The notes under the pieces were generated by a model. The model saw only the letters and a list, made by a program, of their open reading frames with translations. It made no database searches and was not told where the DNA came from. From assembly GCA_043802925.1 (NCBI GenBank), contig JAZDKP010000009.1, positions 1 to 13,658 of the forward strand: 13,658 nt of DNA, in the 5' to 3' direction. The position numbers and the translations under genes are program-made. This document shows positions 6,469 through 13,658 of this stretch, piece after piece (the first letter of the stretch is position 1; each line of letters begins with the position of its first letter). The stretch comes from JAZDKP01 sp043802925 (GTDB lineage: Bacteria > Fibrobacterota > OXYB2-FULL-49-7 > JAEUSG01).

Positions 6469-9400
6469 ATGCGTCATTTTATCATAATGCTATCCGTTTT
6501 AACTTCGGCTGTTGTCATCCAGGCGGCCTCTCCGGACGCTCCAACGAACTTGCATGTGATTGACAGTTACGAGCAGCTGGGAATTGACACGGACGCTCCG
6601 AGATTCGGGTGGAAAATCAATGACACGGATCGTGGCGAGGTTCAAACCGCGTATCAGATCATCGTGGCATCAAGCCAGTCCAATATCAACGCCAACTCGG
6701 GTGACAAATGGTCCAGTGGCTGGGTCAGTTCTTCAAAACAATTCGGCGTGAAATATGCCGGTTCATCTCTTGCCTCCAATAAACGGTACTGGTATAAGGT
6801 ACAGGTCAAAGACAAGGACGGGAACAGCTCGGCCTGGAGCGCGGCCGCTTCCTTTTCAACGGGTTTTTTAAGTCCGTCAGAATGGGACGCGGGAACCGCG
6901 TGGATTCAATCCGATTTTCCGGATTCAGAGGTCGCGAAATGCCCCATGTTCCGCCGGGAATTCACTGTCAGCAAGACCATACGCCGGGCCACCATGTATA
7001 TCTGCGGCCTGGGCCATTATGAACTTTCCATTAACGGATCAAGAATCGGCGATCATGTGCTGGATCCGCTCTGGTCCGAATACACCAAGACCTGTTACTA
7101 TGCCACTTATGACGTCACCGGAAACCTCATGAGCGGCAATAATGGAATAGGCGTCATGCTCGGCAGCGGTTTTTACAATAGTTTCGCCAATCCCCGTTGG
7201 AATTATTCGAACACGAACTACGGCCCGAAAAAATTGATTACCGAACTGCATATTGAATATACGGACAACACGGTCGAAAAGATAGTCAGCAATTCCTCCT
7301 GGAAATTCACTGAAAGCCCGATTACCTTTTCCAGCATTTACGGCAGCGAGGACTATGACGCGCGGAAAGAGCAGCCGGGCTGGGACAGCGCGGGTTTTAA
7401 CGACGCGTCCTGGAAAAGCGCGATTGAATGCAGCGGATCGGGCGGCGCGTTGGTTTCGCAATTTGCGCCGCCGATTAAAGTGCGTGGGATATTGAATCCC
7501 ATCTCCGTTAATGGGAACCAATATAGCTTCGAATCAAATATTGCGGCCCAGGTGGAAATTACCGTGACCGGAACAGCGGGATCGCAGGTCAAAATCGGTC
7601 CCACCGGGTATGGCGGATACTGCGTTTATACTCTGAAGGGTTCCGGCACCGAGATGTGGCATCCACGTTTTACCTACGATTTCGTGCTTTCGCCGCTGAC
7701 GGTCCAGACCATCAGCGGAAGCGCGACGGTCCAGGATGTTAAACTCCGCTACGTATACAATAGCTCTGATTCCGTGGGAAGTTTTGCATGCTCAAATGAC
7801 TGGATAAACAAGATTCACAAGATTACGCTGGAAGCCATCAAGTGCAATATGCAGGGCACCAAAACAGATTGTCCGCACCGGGAAAAACTGGGGTGGACGT
7901 CAACCATTCACCTGATGGGACCGTCCATCATGTATAATTTTGACGTGCAGAATTATTACGCCAAGCTCACACGCGACTGCAAAGATGCGCAGCAAGCAAA
8001 CGGCGACGTGCCGGCAGTCGTGCCGTACTATAATCCTGTGGGCTCGGATCCTGTTTGGGGCAGCGCCATGGTGGTCAATCCCTGGCTGATATACCAGAAC
8101 TACGGTGATGAGAAACCGCTTGCCGACAACTATAACGCGATGAAAGCGTTTGAGAATCAATTCGGCGATAGAATGATCAGCGGTCATTGGGGAGACTGGG
8201 GCAACCCTTATGGTCGAGGGGACAGTCGAGGGACAACAACAATCATCACATATTATAATTCAAATATTCTTGCGCAAACTGCGGACCTGCTTGGAAATTC
8301 AAGCGATAAAACTTATTATACCAATCAAACGACCAGCCTGATGAACCATTACAATATGACGTTCTTCAACAATGCCGATTATTATTCATGGGGGCCCTCT
8401 GTCACGAACAACGCTTCCCAATCCATGCAGGCCATGGCTTTGGATTTCGGCATTGTGCCGGCCGGGAAGGACTCCAACGTGGAGAATTTTCTGCTATGGC
8501 TCATCTTGAACCGGGACAACGGCCATCTGGCTTGCGGTGAAACCGCGTTGCCTTCGCTGTGGCGCGCTTTGAATAAATACGAACGCAACGATCTCGCTTT
8601 TTCCATGATCATGCAGCCCACGGCTCCCAGCTACAAAGCGTTTGTCAATGATCCCTCCATTAAAACCTTACCGGAATTTTTCAATGACATCAATCCCAAC
8701 GGTTGTCATGATATGTTGGGTCATGTGGAGGAATGGTTTTACAGCGCCCTGGCGGGCATTTCACCCGAAAAGCCGGGATACGAAGAGCTTTGCGTTAAAC
8801 CGCATGCGGTAGGAGATTTAACCTCCTGCAGCGCGAGCGTGCAGACTATCCGCGGAAAAGTCGCCTCAAGCTGGACAAAAAGTCCGGGCGAATTCGACCT
8901 CAACATCACCATTCCGGTGAACAGCGCCGCAACGGCCTGCCTGCCAAAATACGGCAATGCGGTCATCAAGGAGGGCGGCACCATCATATGGCAAGGCAAT
9001 GCGCCGGCGGGAAGCACCGCCGGCCTAAGCTTTAAAAACAGCGACAGCAACTATGTTTCCTGGACGATCGGTTCCGGCGTCTACAACTTTACCGTTACCG
9101 GGATGGAACCGCTAATAACAATACCCGTTCCAACGGCGCCGGACACTGCTTCTCTTCCCCCTCTTCTAAATTATAATGAGTATACCAATGTCGCGCTTTC
9201 ATCCAACGGCGCGACTGCTTCTGCGTCATCCGAATATTCCTCCTCTTATTCGACGAACGGCGCGATAAACGGCAACAGGACATCATCCGACTGGGGCCAG
9301 GGCGGCGGCTGGAGCGACAACACTTATAATAATTGGCCCGACTGGATACAAATCACTTTCAACAATACCTATAGCCTGTCGGAAATTGATGTGTTCAGTT

Positions 9401-9960
9401 ACAGCGAATCCTCCTCGCAACCCACACTGGAAATGCTCGGGGGTGAATTGTCCGCCTTTGACGTTCAGTACTGGGATGGTTCAAACTGGATCACGGTGCC
9501 GGATGGAAGCGTCTCCGGAAACTTCAACGTCTGGAAAAGATTCCCGCTTGCTTCAGCCATCACGACCGACAAAATAAGGGTGATGGTGAACTACGGGCTG
9601 AATGGCGACTATGTCAGGATGATGGAAGTGGAGGCGTGGGCCGCGGGGCAGACGGGAAACCAAAAACAAAGCCTTGCCGTGGCCGCGCCAAAATGCTTTG
9701 AGCTGACAGGCATTTTTCCCAATCCCTTCTCCGGAGCGGCCCGGATTCAGTTCGGCGTACCTGCCGGGCAGAAGCGGGAAATGTCTCTCATGCTATACGA
9801 CATTGAAGGACGGCTTGTTCAAACCCTTGTCAAGGGCAATCTGAAACCCGGTTACCACACAGCCGCGTTTAATGGCCGTGGGCTGGTGAACGGCGTCTAT
9901 TTCTGCCGCATGCGGGCGCCAGGGTTTGAAAAAAGCATCAAACTGCTGCTGTGCAAATAA
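6469..9960 (+). CDS. Secreted GH78 alpha-L-rhamnosidase-like enzyme with F5/8 type C domain and T9SS sorting domain (copy B)
   Basis: This 1163-residue paralogue of the first GH78 protein has the same domain order: signal peptide (1-19, cut after IQA), Fn3-like and jelly-roll domains (IYGSEDYDAR), (alpha/alpha)6 barrel, C-terminal beta domain, linker, F5/8 type C (from about 904) and sorting domain from Cys1076. Asp467, Glu472 (DCPHREKLGW) and Glu736 (TLPEFF) are kept, so the main catalytic residues seem intact. After the motif it reads TSTIHL (477-482) where copy A reads LETSGL, so the two pockets differ beside the catalytic acid. This suggests a different substrate or a changed activity (inference). 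The alignment to copy A lacks gaps for at least the first 472 residues and then loses one codon; identity is patchy, with stretches of almost identical DNA beside diverged ones. It lies 138 bases after the esterase and 76 bases before the GH4 gene. Confidence 0.9.
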   Translation: MRHFIIMLSVLTSAVVIQAASPDAPTNLHVIDSYEQLGIDTDAPRFGWKINDTDRGEVQTAYQIIVASSQSNINANSGDKWSSGWVSSSKQFGVKYAGSSLASNKRYWYKVQVKDKDGNSSAWSAAASFSTGFLSPSEWDAGTAWIQSDFPDSEVAKCPMFRREFTVSKTIRRATMYICGLGHYELSINGSRIGDHVLDPLWSEYTKTCYYATYDVTGNLMSGNNGIGVMLGSGFYNSFANPRWNYSNTNYGPKKLITELHIEYTDNTVEKIVSNSSWKFTESPITFSSIYGSEDYDARKEQPGWDSAGFNDASWKSAIECSGSGGALVSQFAPPIKVRGILNPISVNGNQYSFESNIAAQVEITVTGTAGSQVKIGPTGYGGYCVYTLKGSGTEMWHPRFTYDFVLSPLTVQTISGSATVQDVKLRYVYNSSDSVGSFACSNDWINKIHKITLEAIKCNMQGTKTDCPHREKLGWTSTIHLMGPSIMYNFDVQNYYAKLTRDCKDAQQANGDVPAVVPYYNPVGSDPVWGSAMVVNPWLIYQNYGDEKPLADNYNAMKAFENQFGDRMISGHWGDWGNPYGRGDSRGTTTIITYYNSNILAQTADLLGNSSDKTYYTNQTTSLMNHYNMTFFNNADYYSWGPSVTNNASQSMQAMALDFGIVPAGKDSNVENFLLWLILNRDNGHLACGETALPSLWRALNKYERNDLAFSMIMQPTAPSYKAFVNDPSIKTLPEFFNDINPNGCHDMLGHVEEWFYSALAGISPEKPGYEELCVKPHAVGDLTSCSASVQTIRGKVASSWTKSPGEFDLNITIPVNSAATACLPKYGNAVIKEGGTIIWQGNAPAGSTAGLSFKNSDSNYVSWTIGSGVYNFTVTGMEPLITIPVPTAPDTASLPPLLNYNEYTNVALSSNGATASASSEYSSSYSTNGAINGNRTSSDWGQGGGWSDNTYNNWPDWIQITFNNTYSLSEIDVFSYSESSSQPTLEMLGGELSAFDVQYWDGSNWITVPDGSVSGNFNVWKRFPLASAITTDKIRVMVNYGLNGDYVRMMEVEAWAAGQTGNQKQSLAVAAPKCFELTGIFPNPFSGAARIQFGVPAGQKREMSLMLYDIEGRLVQTLVKGNLKPGYHTAAFNGRGLVNGVYFCRMRAPGFEKSIKLLLCK
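9178..9960 (+). repeat. 3' targeting module, copy 3
   Basis: This is the F5/8 type C plus sorting-domain module of the second GH78 gene. It is closest to copy 1 and nearly identical to it over 9601-9758. Confidence 0.85.
9925..9960 (+). repeat. 36-nt gene-end repeat, copy 4
   Basis: This is the end of the second GH78 gene. It is identical to the fossil at 6420-6455 and shares with it the A (instead of G) that separates this pair from the copies at 4656 and 6295. Confidence 0.9.
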
Positions 9961-10024
9961 GATTTAAGCAAGAAAGGGTGGTTAAATATTTAAGGTACAA
10001 GGCGGCACAGGCGAAAACAATCTT

Positions 10025-10031
10025 AAGGAGG
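10025..10031 (+). promoter_or_regulatory. Strong ribosome-binding site supporting a GTG start
   Basis: AAGGAGG lies five bases before GTG 10037, and the reading frame opens directly into the Rossmann motif of the GH4 enzyme. No ATG lies near enough to compete. Confidence 0.8.
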
Positions 10032-10036
10032 AACGG

Positions 10037-11365
10037 GTGGCAAAAATAACCTTCATCGGCGCAGGCAGCCTCGGGTTCACGCGCGGGCTTGTCAGGGACA
10101 TCCTGACCTTCCCCCTGCTTCAGAATTCAACCATCGCCCTGATGGACATCAATCCGGAACGATTGGAGTTTGCCCGGAAGGCCTGCCAGATGCTCGTGGA
10201 CCGTAACAAGGTCAATGCAAAAATCGAGGCCACGCTGGACCGGAAAGCCGCGCTCAAAGGCGCGGACGTGGTGATGTGCACCATCCTGAACGGAGGCGTC
10301 AACATCTGGCGGCACGACATTGAAATCCCGAAAAAATACGGGGTCAACATCAATGTGGGCGACACGCGCGGCCCGGCCGGCATTTTCCGCGCGCTGCGCA
10401 CCATCCCGGTCATGGTCGACATCTGCCGCGATATGGAAAAACTCTGCCCCAACGCAATTCTTCTCAACTATACCAATCCCATGGCCATGCTCTGCCGCGC
10501 CATGCAGCGTACAAGCTCCGTCAAGGTCACAGGCCTTTGCCACAGTGTCCAGGGCACGGCCAAAATGCTTGCGAAGTGGATTGGCGCGGAGTACGAAGAT
10601 ATTGATTACGTCTGCGCAGGGATAAACCACCAGGCCCATTATTTGAGTTTCCTGTGGAAGGGCAAAGATGCCTATCCCCTCATCCGCAAGGCCGTGGCCA
10701 ACAGCAAAAAGATTTACAATGAAGAACAGGTGCGCAACGAGATGTTCTTGAACCTGAACTATTACGCGACCGAGTCGAGCGGCCACAATTCCGAATACAA
10801 TGGGTGGTTCCGCAAGCGGCCCGACCTCATCAAAAAGTACTGCACCCGCGGAACCGGCTGGAACCCCGGCCATTATGCCTATATCCTCGGCGAATATTTG
10901 CGCGCTGACAAGACCTGGAAGAAAGAAACACAGGCGTGGTTCAAGAAAGGGGCGCCCATCAGCCTTGAACGGGGCCACGAATATGCCGCCTCCATTGCCA
11001 ACGCCTACCTGGGCGGTGAGCCGTTCACCTTCAACGGCAATGTGCCCAACACCGGCGCCATCTCCAACCTGCCCACGGGCGTGTGCGTCGAGGTCCCGGT
11101 GCTGGTTTCCCGCAATCGGCTGCAGACACTGCACGTGGGTGCGCTTCCGCCGCAACTCGCGGCGCTCAATAACCTCAGCGTATCGGTCGAGGAAATGGCC
11201 GTGGAGGCCGGGCTCACCGGCGACGCCAACCGGGTTTACCAGTCCATCCTCTTTGACCCACTCACGGCCGCGGTCCTTTCCATGGCCGAAATCCGGAAGA
11301 TGGTCCAGGAGATGCTTCTTAAGAATAAGGATTATCTGCCGCAGTTCAAGAGCCTGAAAGTCTGA
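10037..11365 (+). CDS. melA: GH4 alpha-galactosidase, NAD+- and metal-dependent (MelA type)
   Basis: The protein has 442 residues and starts with GTG. It has no signal peptide, so it acts in the cytoplasm. Seen: N-terminal Rossmann motif ITFIGAGSLGF (4-14) with Asp37 after strand 2; GDTRGPAGIFRALRTIP (108-124); NYTNPMA (144-150); GLCHSVQGTAK (166-176); CAGINHQAHYL (193-203); and further on ESSGHNSEYNGWF and NLPTGVCVEVP. Known: GH4 enzymes use NAD+ and a divalent metal in an oxidation-elimination mechanism. The metal ligands are the Cys and His of these motifs, here Cys168 and His198. The CHS motif marks the alpha-galactosidase/alpha-glucosidase branch, against CHE in alpha-glucuronidases and galacturonidases and CNxP or CDxP in phospho-glycosidases. 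Sequence and length (E. coli MelA is about 450) match MelA closely. It lies last in the operon and would act on imported oligosaccharides. Close relatives with other alpha-glycoside preferences remain possible. Confidence 0.88.
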   Translation: MAKITFIGAGSLGFTRGLVRDILTFPLLQNSTIALMDINPERLEFARKACQMLVDRNKVNAKIEATLDRKAALKGADVVMCTILNGGVNIWRHDIEIPKKYGVNINVGDTRGPAGIFRALRTIPVMVDICRDMEKLCPNAILLNYTNPMAMLCRAMQRTSSVKVTGLCHSVQGTAKMLAKWIGAEYEDIDYVCAGINHQAHYLSFLWKGKDAYPLIRKAVANSKKIYNEEQVRNEMFLNLNYYATESSGHNSEYNGWFRKRPDLIKKYCTRGTGWNPGHYAYILGEYLRADKTWKKETQAWFKKGAPISLERGHEYAASIANAYLGGEPFTFNGNVPNTGAISNLPTGVCVEVPVLVSRNRLQTLHVGALPPQLAALNNLSVSVEEMAVEAGLTGDANRVYQSILFDPLTAAVLSMAEIRKMVQEMLLKNKDYLPQFKSLKV

Positions 11366-11373
11366 AAAAAAGG

Positions 11374-11430
11374 AACCTGGCTCGGCTGTAGAAACGCCCC
11401 ATTGGGGCGTTTCTACAGCCGAGTCAGGTT
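11374..11430. terminator. 27-bp near-perfect hairpin between convergent operons, terminator or REP-like palindrome
   Basis: The left arm 11374-11400 pairs with 11404-11430 around an ATT loop. All 27 pairs match except one G-T pair (11380/11424). On the minus strand the hairpin is followed by CC and seven T's (from the A-run at 11365-11371), a convincing intrinsic terminator for the 61-aa gene. On the plus strand the GH4 stop is only nine bases upstream, but the following TCGTCTT is a poor T-tract. The stem is much longer than a terminator needs, so a repeated palindromic element is an alternative or additional reading. Confidence 0.8.
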
Positions 11431-11450
11431 CGTCTTAGAAAAGGGAGGGG

Positions 11451-11636
11451 TTATACCTGTTTAAGGAAGTCCTCTAAAGTCCTGCAGCTATTCATTGCAA
11501 TTGTAAGATTCAATATATCATCTCTTCGAATTTGTTCGTCCCTTTCCGGCCGTCCCTCAAGGAACGGGATATAGTTCACATCCATCACGTTTTCCAGCTT
11601 CACGGATCTCTTGTCGTTCACGGGGCTCGCTTTCAT
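11451..11636 (-). CDS. Hypothetical small protein, 61 aa
   Basis: The family was not recognised. The protein begins MKASPVNDKRSVKLENVMDV and ends AMNSCRTLEDFLKQV. It is rich in charged residues, especially in the middle (EGRPERDEQIRRDD), with a probable C-terminal helix (DDILNLTIAMNSCRTLEDFL). No signal peptide or membrane segment is visible, so it is probably cytoplasmic. The start at 11636 is backed by AGGGAGG (11642-11648) five bases upstream; a longer in-frame start at 11705 would add MIMNKLRLGTLLACIVMRKR but lacks such a site. It lies alone between the long hairpin, which probably terminates it, and the glycosyltransferase gene 134 bases upstream on the same strand. The strong ribosome-binding site and terminator argue that it is a real gene. 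No function is proposed. Confidence 0.68.
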   Translation of the reverse strand: MKASPVNDKRSVKLENVMDVNYIPFLEGRPERDEQIRRDDILNLTIAMNSCRTLEDFLKQV

Positions 11637-11641
11637 GGTGA

Positions 11642-11648
11642 CCTCCCT
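11642..11648 (-). promoter_or_regulatory. Ribosome-binding site of the 61-aa gene
   Basis: AGGGAGG on the minus strand lies five bases before ATG 11636. It is the best such site in this interval and decides between the two possible starts. Confidence 0.7.
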
Positions 11649-11770
11649 TTTTCTCATTACAATACATGCTAATAACGTGCCCAGCCTCAACTTGTTCATA
11701 ATCAACAGGTTGAAAAAATGTGAAGAGTAGTGACGGACAGGATTGTCTTATAATGCAACAAATTTATGGA

Positions 11771-13342
11771 CTATGGTGTCCTGTAATCCAGCAGAAGACG
11801 AAGGGATTCGGGGTTGAAAAAATGGTCCTGGAGCATCTGTCGGAAGGTTTCGGGATCGAAAGCGGGCAGCGCCGTGGGGCCTAACAGCGGCATTTTCAGC
11901 ACATCCGCGATATTGTTTGCAAAGACCTCCTCGCCGAAAACTGCGTTCACTGCAGAGGCGATTTCCAGCGGGTCGCGCATTTCCCCTTTGCCCGCACAGT
12001 CGAGTTCCTCGAAAAGCGCGGCGTTGATTTCGCGCACACGCTCCTTTCCGGCCGGGGTCAACCCTTCCACAATGCGGCGCTGTACGGAAAGCGGAAGGAA
12101 TGAAAAGTCCTGCGCCTTCTCTGAAAAATGGCGCTCAAAAAAGGAAAGCAGTTCCTCTTTGCGTTCTTGTCGCGCACCCACCCGCACGCCGATTTTTTCG
12201 ACACGTTGACAATATTTTGCGAGCGTGGCCGCGCGCGTTTCAGAGTCTGTTTCCACGAGAAACCGTGGGTAATAGTAGTGGGGCAGGGCCTCGTGCATGG
12301 GTGCAAAGTCGTCCATGACCGGGATGCGTCGCGCAAAGAGAGGGTGCCCGAGCCGCGGGAACTCAAGATAAGGGAAGCCGAAACCCTCCATGACTGAGCT
12401 TGACACAATCAATTCCGCCGCGTCCGCGAGCTCCGCGAGGCGGAAGGTCCGGTTTACGCATTCCGGGCCGAAACCGGCGATGCCGCCGCCGGTCTTTTTC
12501 AGCGCGCCCAAAAGCGCCTCTTCGAACGAGGCGTCGTCAGGCGAGTCGGAGGGCAGCGTGACAAGCAGGTTGGCGGGTACCTTGGCGCATTGCGACAGCA
12601 TCAGCGCCTCCAGGAGGTTTTTACGACGGATGGTGCGGCCTGCAAAGAGGAACCAGGGTTGTTCAGGATGGAAGGTGAAGCCGTTTTTGCGTGCAAAGGC
12701 AGCGAGAATCCGGCCGATGGTGTTGCGGTCCGCCTCCGCGGGCTCGGGAAGCGGGGGAAGGATGTCCGGCACGTACCGGCAGAAGGCCTCCGGCATGCCG
12801 CACTCGAGATAGGCGCGGTGGTCGCTGCGGTTGATGAGGAACCAGCGCGTGCCCGGCGACAGGAAATAAGGGGTCGCCTGCGGATAACGGCGCATCAGTT
12901 CCAGGTTGGGCCAGCGCCCCTGTTCCGCGGAATCGTGTACGTGCATCCAAATCGCCTGCTCCGGTCGTTCCGCGGCAATCTGTTTGAGGGCGAAGCCGTA
13001 GGCCGGGTTTTTTCCGAGGGTGGGGTTGTGCGCCCAGAGAACGTCCGCCTTTTCCGATAGGATTTTGTCCTTCAGCGTCGCAGCCGCGGCTTCAACCTTG
13101 TCCGCGCCTTCCTGCCAGTAGCCGATTTCGGGTACCACGTCCACCTGCAACGTGACCCCGGGCGGGAGCGCGTCCTTTGCGCGCTCAAAGAACCACTCGC
13201 TCCGGTCCCGCGTACCGATAATGAGCCGGACCCGGCGGTCCAGGAGCCCCTTGCGTGCCAGGAGTGAAAGGCTGTTCAATATCAGCGAGGAGACGCCGCC
13301 CGGAAAAAGATGGTAATGGAGAATTAAAAAGCGGCGCGCCAT
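11771..13342 (-). CDS. Glycosyltransferase, GT-B fold, GT4-like
   Basis: The protein has 523 residues. The N-terminus FLILHYHLFPGGVSSLILNS has the Gly-Gly loop (15-16) common to GT4 acceptor domains. The C-terminal domain has FAGRTIRRKN (233-242), the usual G-R-x-x-x-R/K-K-N donor-domain motif, and VMEGFGFPYLEF with an E-x7-E pair (Glu319, Glu327), the retaining GT-B signature that binds the nucleotide-sugar. The roughly 150-residue tail after this is longer than in a minimal GT4 enzyme and unassigned. No signal peptide or membrane helix is seen, so it should act at the cytoplasmic side in building a cell-surface glycan, or glycosylating a small molecule. Donor and acceptor cannot be told. 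It starts six bases after the stop of the upstream gene, which suggests translational coupling. By eye it is more G+C rich than the secreted-enzyme genes, and it is transcribed towards them. Confidence 0.8.
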   Translation of the reverse strand: MARRFLILHYHLFPGGVSSLILNSLSLLARKGLLDRRVRLIIGTRDRSEWFFERAKDALPPGVTLQVDVVPEIGYWQEGADKVEAAAATLKDKILSEKADVLWAHNPTLGKNPAYGFALKQIAAERPEQAIWMHVHDSAEQGRWPNLELMRRYPQATPYFLSPGTRWFLINRSDHRAYLECGMPEAFCRYVPDILPPLPEPAEADRNTIGRILAAFARKNGFTFHPEQPWFLFAGRTIRRKNLLEALMLSQCAKVPANLLVTLPSDSPDDASFEEALLGALKKTGGGIAGFGPECVNRTFRLAELADAAELIVSSSVMEGFGFPYLEFPRLGHPLFARRIPVMDDFAPMHEALPHYYYPRFLVETDSETRAATLAKYCQRVEKIGVRVGARQERKEELLSFFERHFSEKAQDFSFLPLSVQRRIVEGLTPAGKERVREINAALFEELDCAGKGEMRDPLEIASAVNAVFGEEVFANNIADVLKMPLLGPTALPAFDPETFRQMLQDHFFNPESLRLLLDYRTP

Positions 13343-13348
13343 GCGATG

Positions 13349-13658
13349 TCAGCCCCGGAGCGTCTGAAGGCGTGAAAGGATTTTTTTCCGTCGCGCGTAG
13401 AAGTTTTCGGCCAGTTGTGTTGCAGCGCGGTCCACACGTTCCGTGTAGAAGGCGGGCGCTTGCGCATCGTCCACGCCAAGACGGGACTGCGCGGCCTCAA
13501 TCTGTGCAGGTCCGGTCAGCCCCAGTTCCTTCATCCTGTTCTTACAGGTCTCGAGGAAGGCGGCCGTATAGAGATAGTTGAGCGCGTTCTTTCCATCCTC
13601 AATGTCGCCCGATGCCAGCACATAGGCGAGGACCTCGTGCAGGAGCATGATCCATTCA
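13349..13658 (-). CDS. Unrecognised protein, C-terminal end only (truncated by window edge)
   Basis: The frame is open to the window edge and ends with TGA at 13349-13351. About 102 residues are seen, beginning EWIMLLHEVLAYVLASGDI with no stop upstream, so the Met at 13648 is not necessarily the start. The visible part looks mostly helical, with a hydrophobic first helix (MLLHEVLAYVLA), NALNYLYTAAFLETCKNRM and a basic C-terminus (NFYARRKKILSRLQTLRG). No catalytic motif is visible and I do not recognise the family. Its tight spacing to the glycosyltransferase (six bases) points to a joint operon and perhaps a role in sugar activation or transfer, but that is only context. Confidence 0.65.
   Translation of the reverse strand, partial: EWIMLLHEVLAYVLASGDIEDGKNALNYLYTAAFLETCKNRMKELGLTGPAQIEAAQSRLGVDDAQAPAFYTERVDRAATQLAENFYARRKKILSRLQTLRG

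Noticed and set aside
10127..11155. A 342-residue open frame on the minus strand opposite the GH4 gene
   Set aside because: It lies wholly opposite a gene with clear GH4 motifs, has no recognisable motif itself and reflects the codon pattern of the real gene.
11660..11700. Promoter for the 61-aa gene (TTGAGG with TGTATT on the minus strand)
   Set aside because: The -10 is poor and the spacing not ideal; read-through from the glycosyltransferase is equally possible, so it was not annotated.
1..13658. CRISPR arrays, tRNA or rRNA genes, transposases, integrases, toxin-antitoxin or defence genes
   Set aside because: None seen. The repeats present are gene-family copies, not spaced direct repeats, and no coding sequence carries mobile-element motifs.

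Overview
The window looks like a carbohydrate-degradation locus from a Gram-negative bacterium that uses type IX secretion (T9SS). Three adjacent secreted proteins end in the same T9SS type A-like C-terminal sorting domain (FPNPFSG ... IYDIEGRLVQTL ... GVYFCRM ... KLLLCK). This points to the FCB group or relatives (Bacteroidota, Fibrobacterota-like or candidate phyla). The sequence alone does not fix the taxon. A MalG-type ABC sugar permease and a GH4 enzyme, with no SusC/SusD pair in view, argue against a classic Bacteroidota polysaccharide utilization locus and mildly favour Fibrobacterota-like or candidate-phylum lineages (inference).

Layout. Positions 1-217 hold the 3' end of a sugar ABC-transporter permease (+). 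It converges on an AraC-family regulator (237-1085, -), with a 19-base palindrome between them. A short divergent promoter region (about 1086-1196) separates the regulator from a + strand operon: a secreted GH78 alpha-L-rhamnosidase-like enzyme (1197-4691), a secreted alpha/beta-hydrolase (probable carbohydrate esterase, 4705-6330), a second GH78 paralogue (6469-9960) and a cytoplasmic GH4 alpha-galactosidase of the MelA type (10037-11365). A 27-bp hairpin (11374-11430) closes the operon. Beyond it everything is on the minus strand: a 61-aa orphan ORF (11451-11636), a GT4-like glycosyltransferase (11771-13342) and the C-terminal end of an unrecognised protein (13349-13658). These look like a separate cell-envelope or exopolysaccharide region.

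Likely joint function. The secreted enzymes, displayed or released through T9SS, would remove rhamnose and possibly acyl groups from a plant or algal glycan. The ABC transporter would import oligosaccharides, GH4 would cut alpha-galactosides inside the cell, and the AraC protein would sense the sugar and switch the divergent operon.

The most interesting feature is the recombination history. The three secreted genes share a roughly 780-bp 3' module (F5/8 type C domain plus sorting domain). The two GH78 genes are a mosaic of nearly identical and diverged blocks. A 36-nt fossil of a fourth gene end sits just upstream of the second GH78 gene. Together these suggest a small family of T9SS-targeted enzymes that grows, shrinks and homogenises by recombination between repeated 3' ends.
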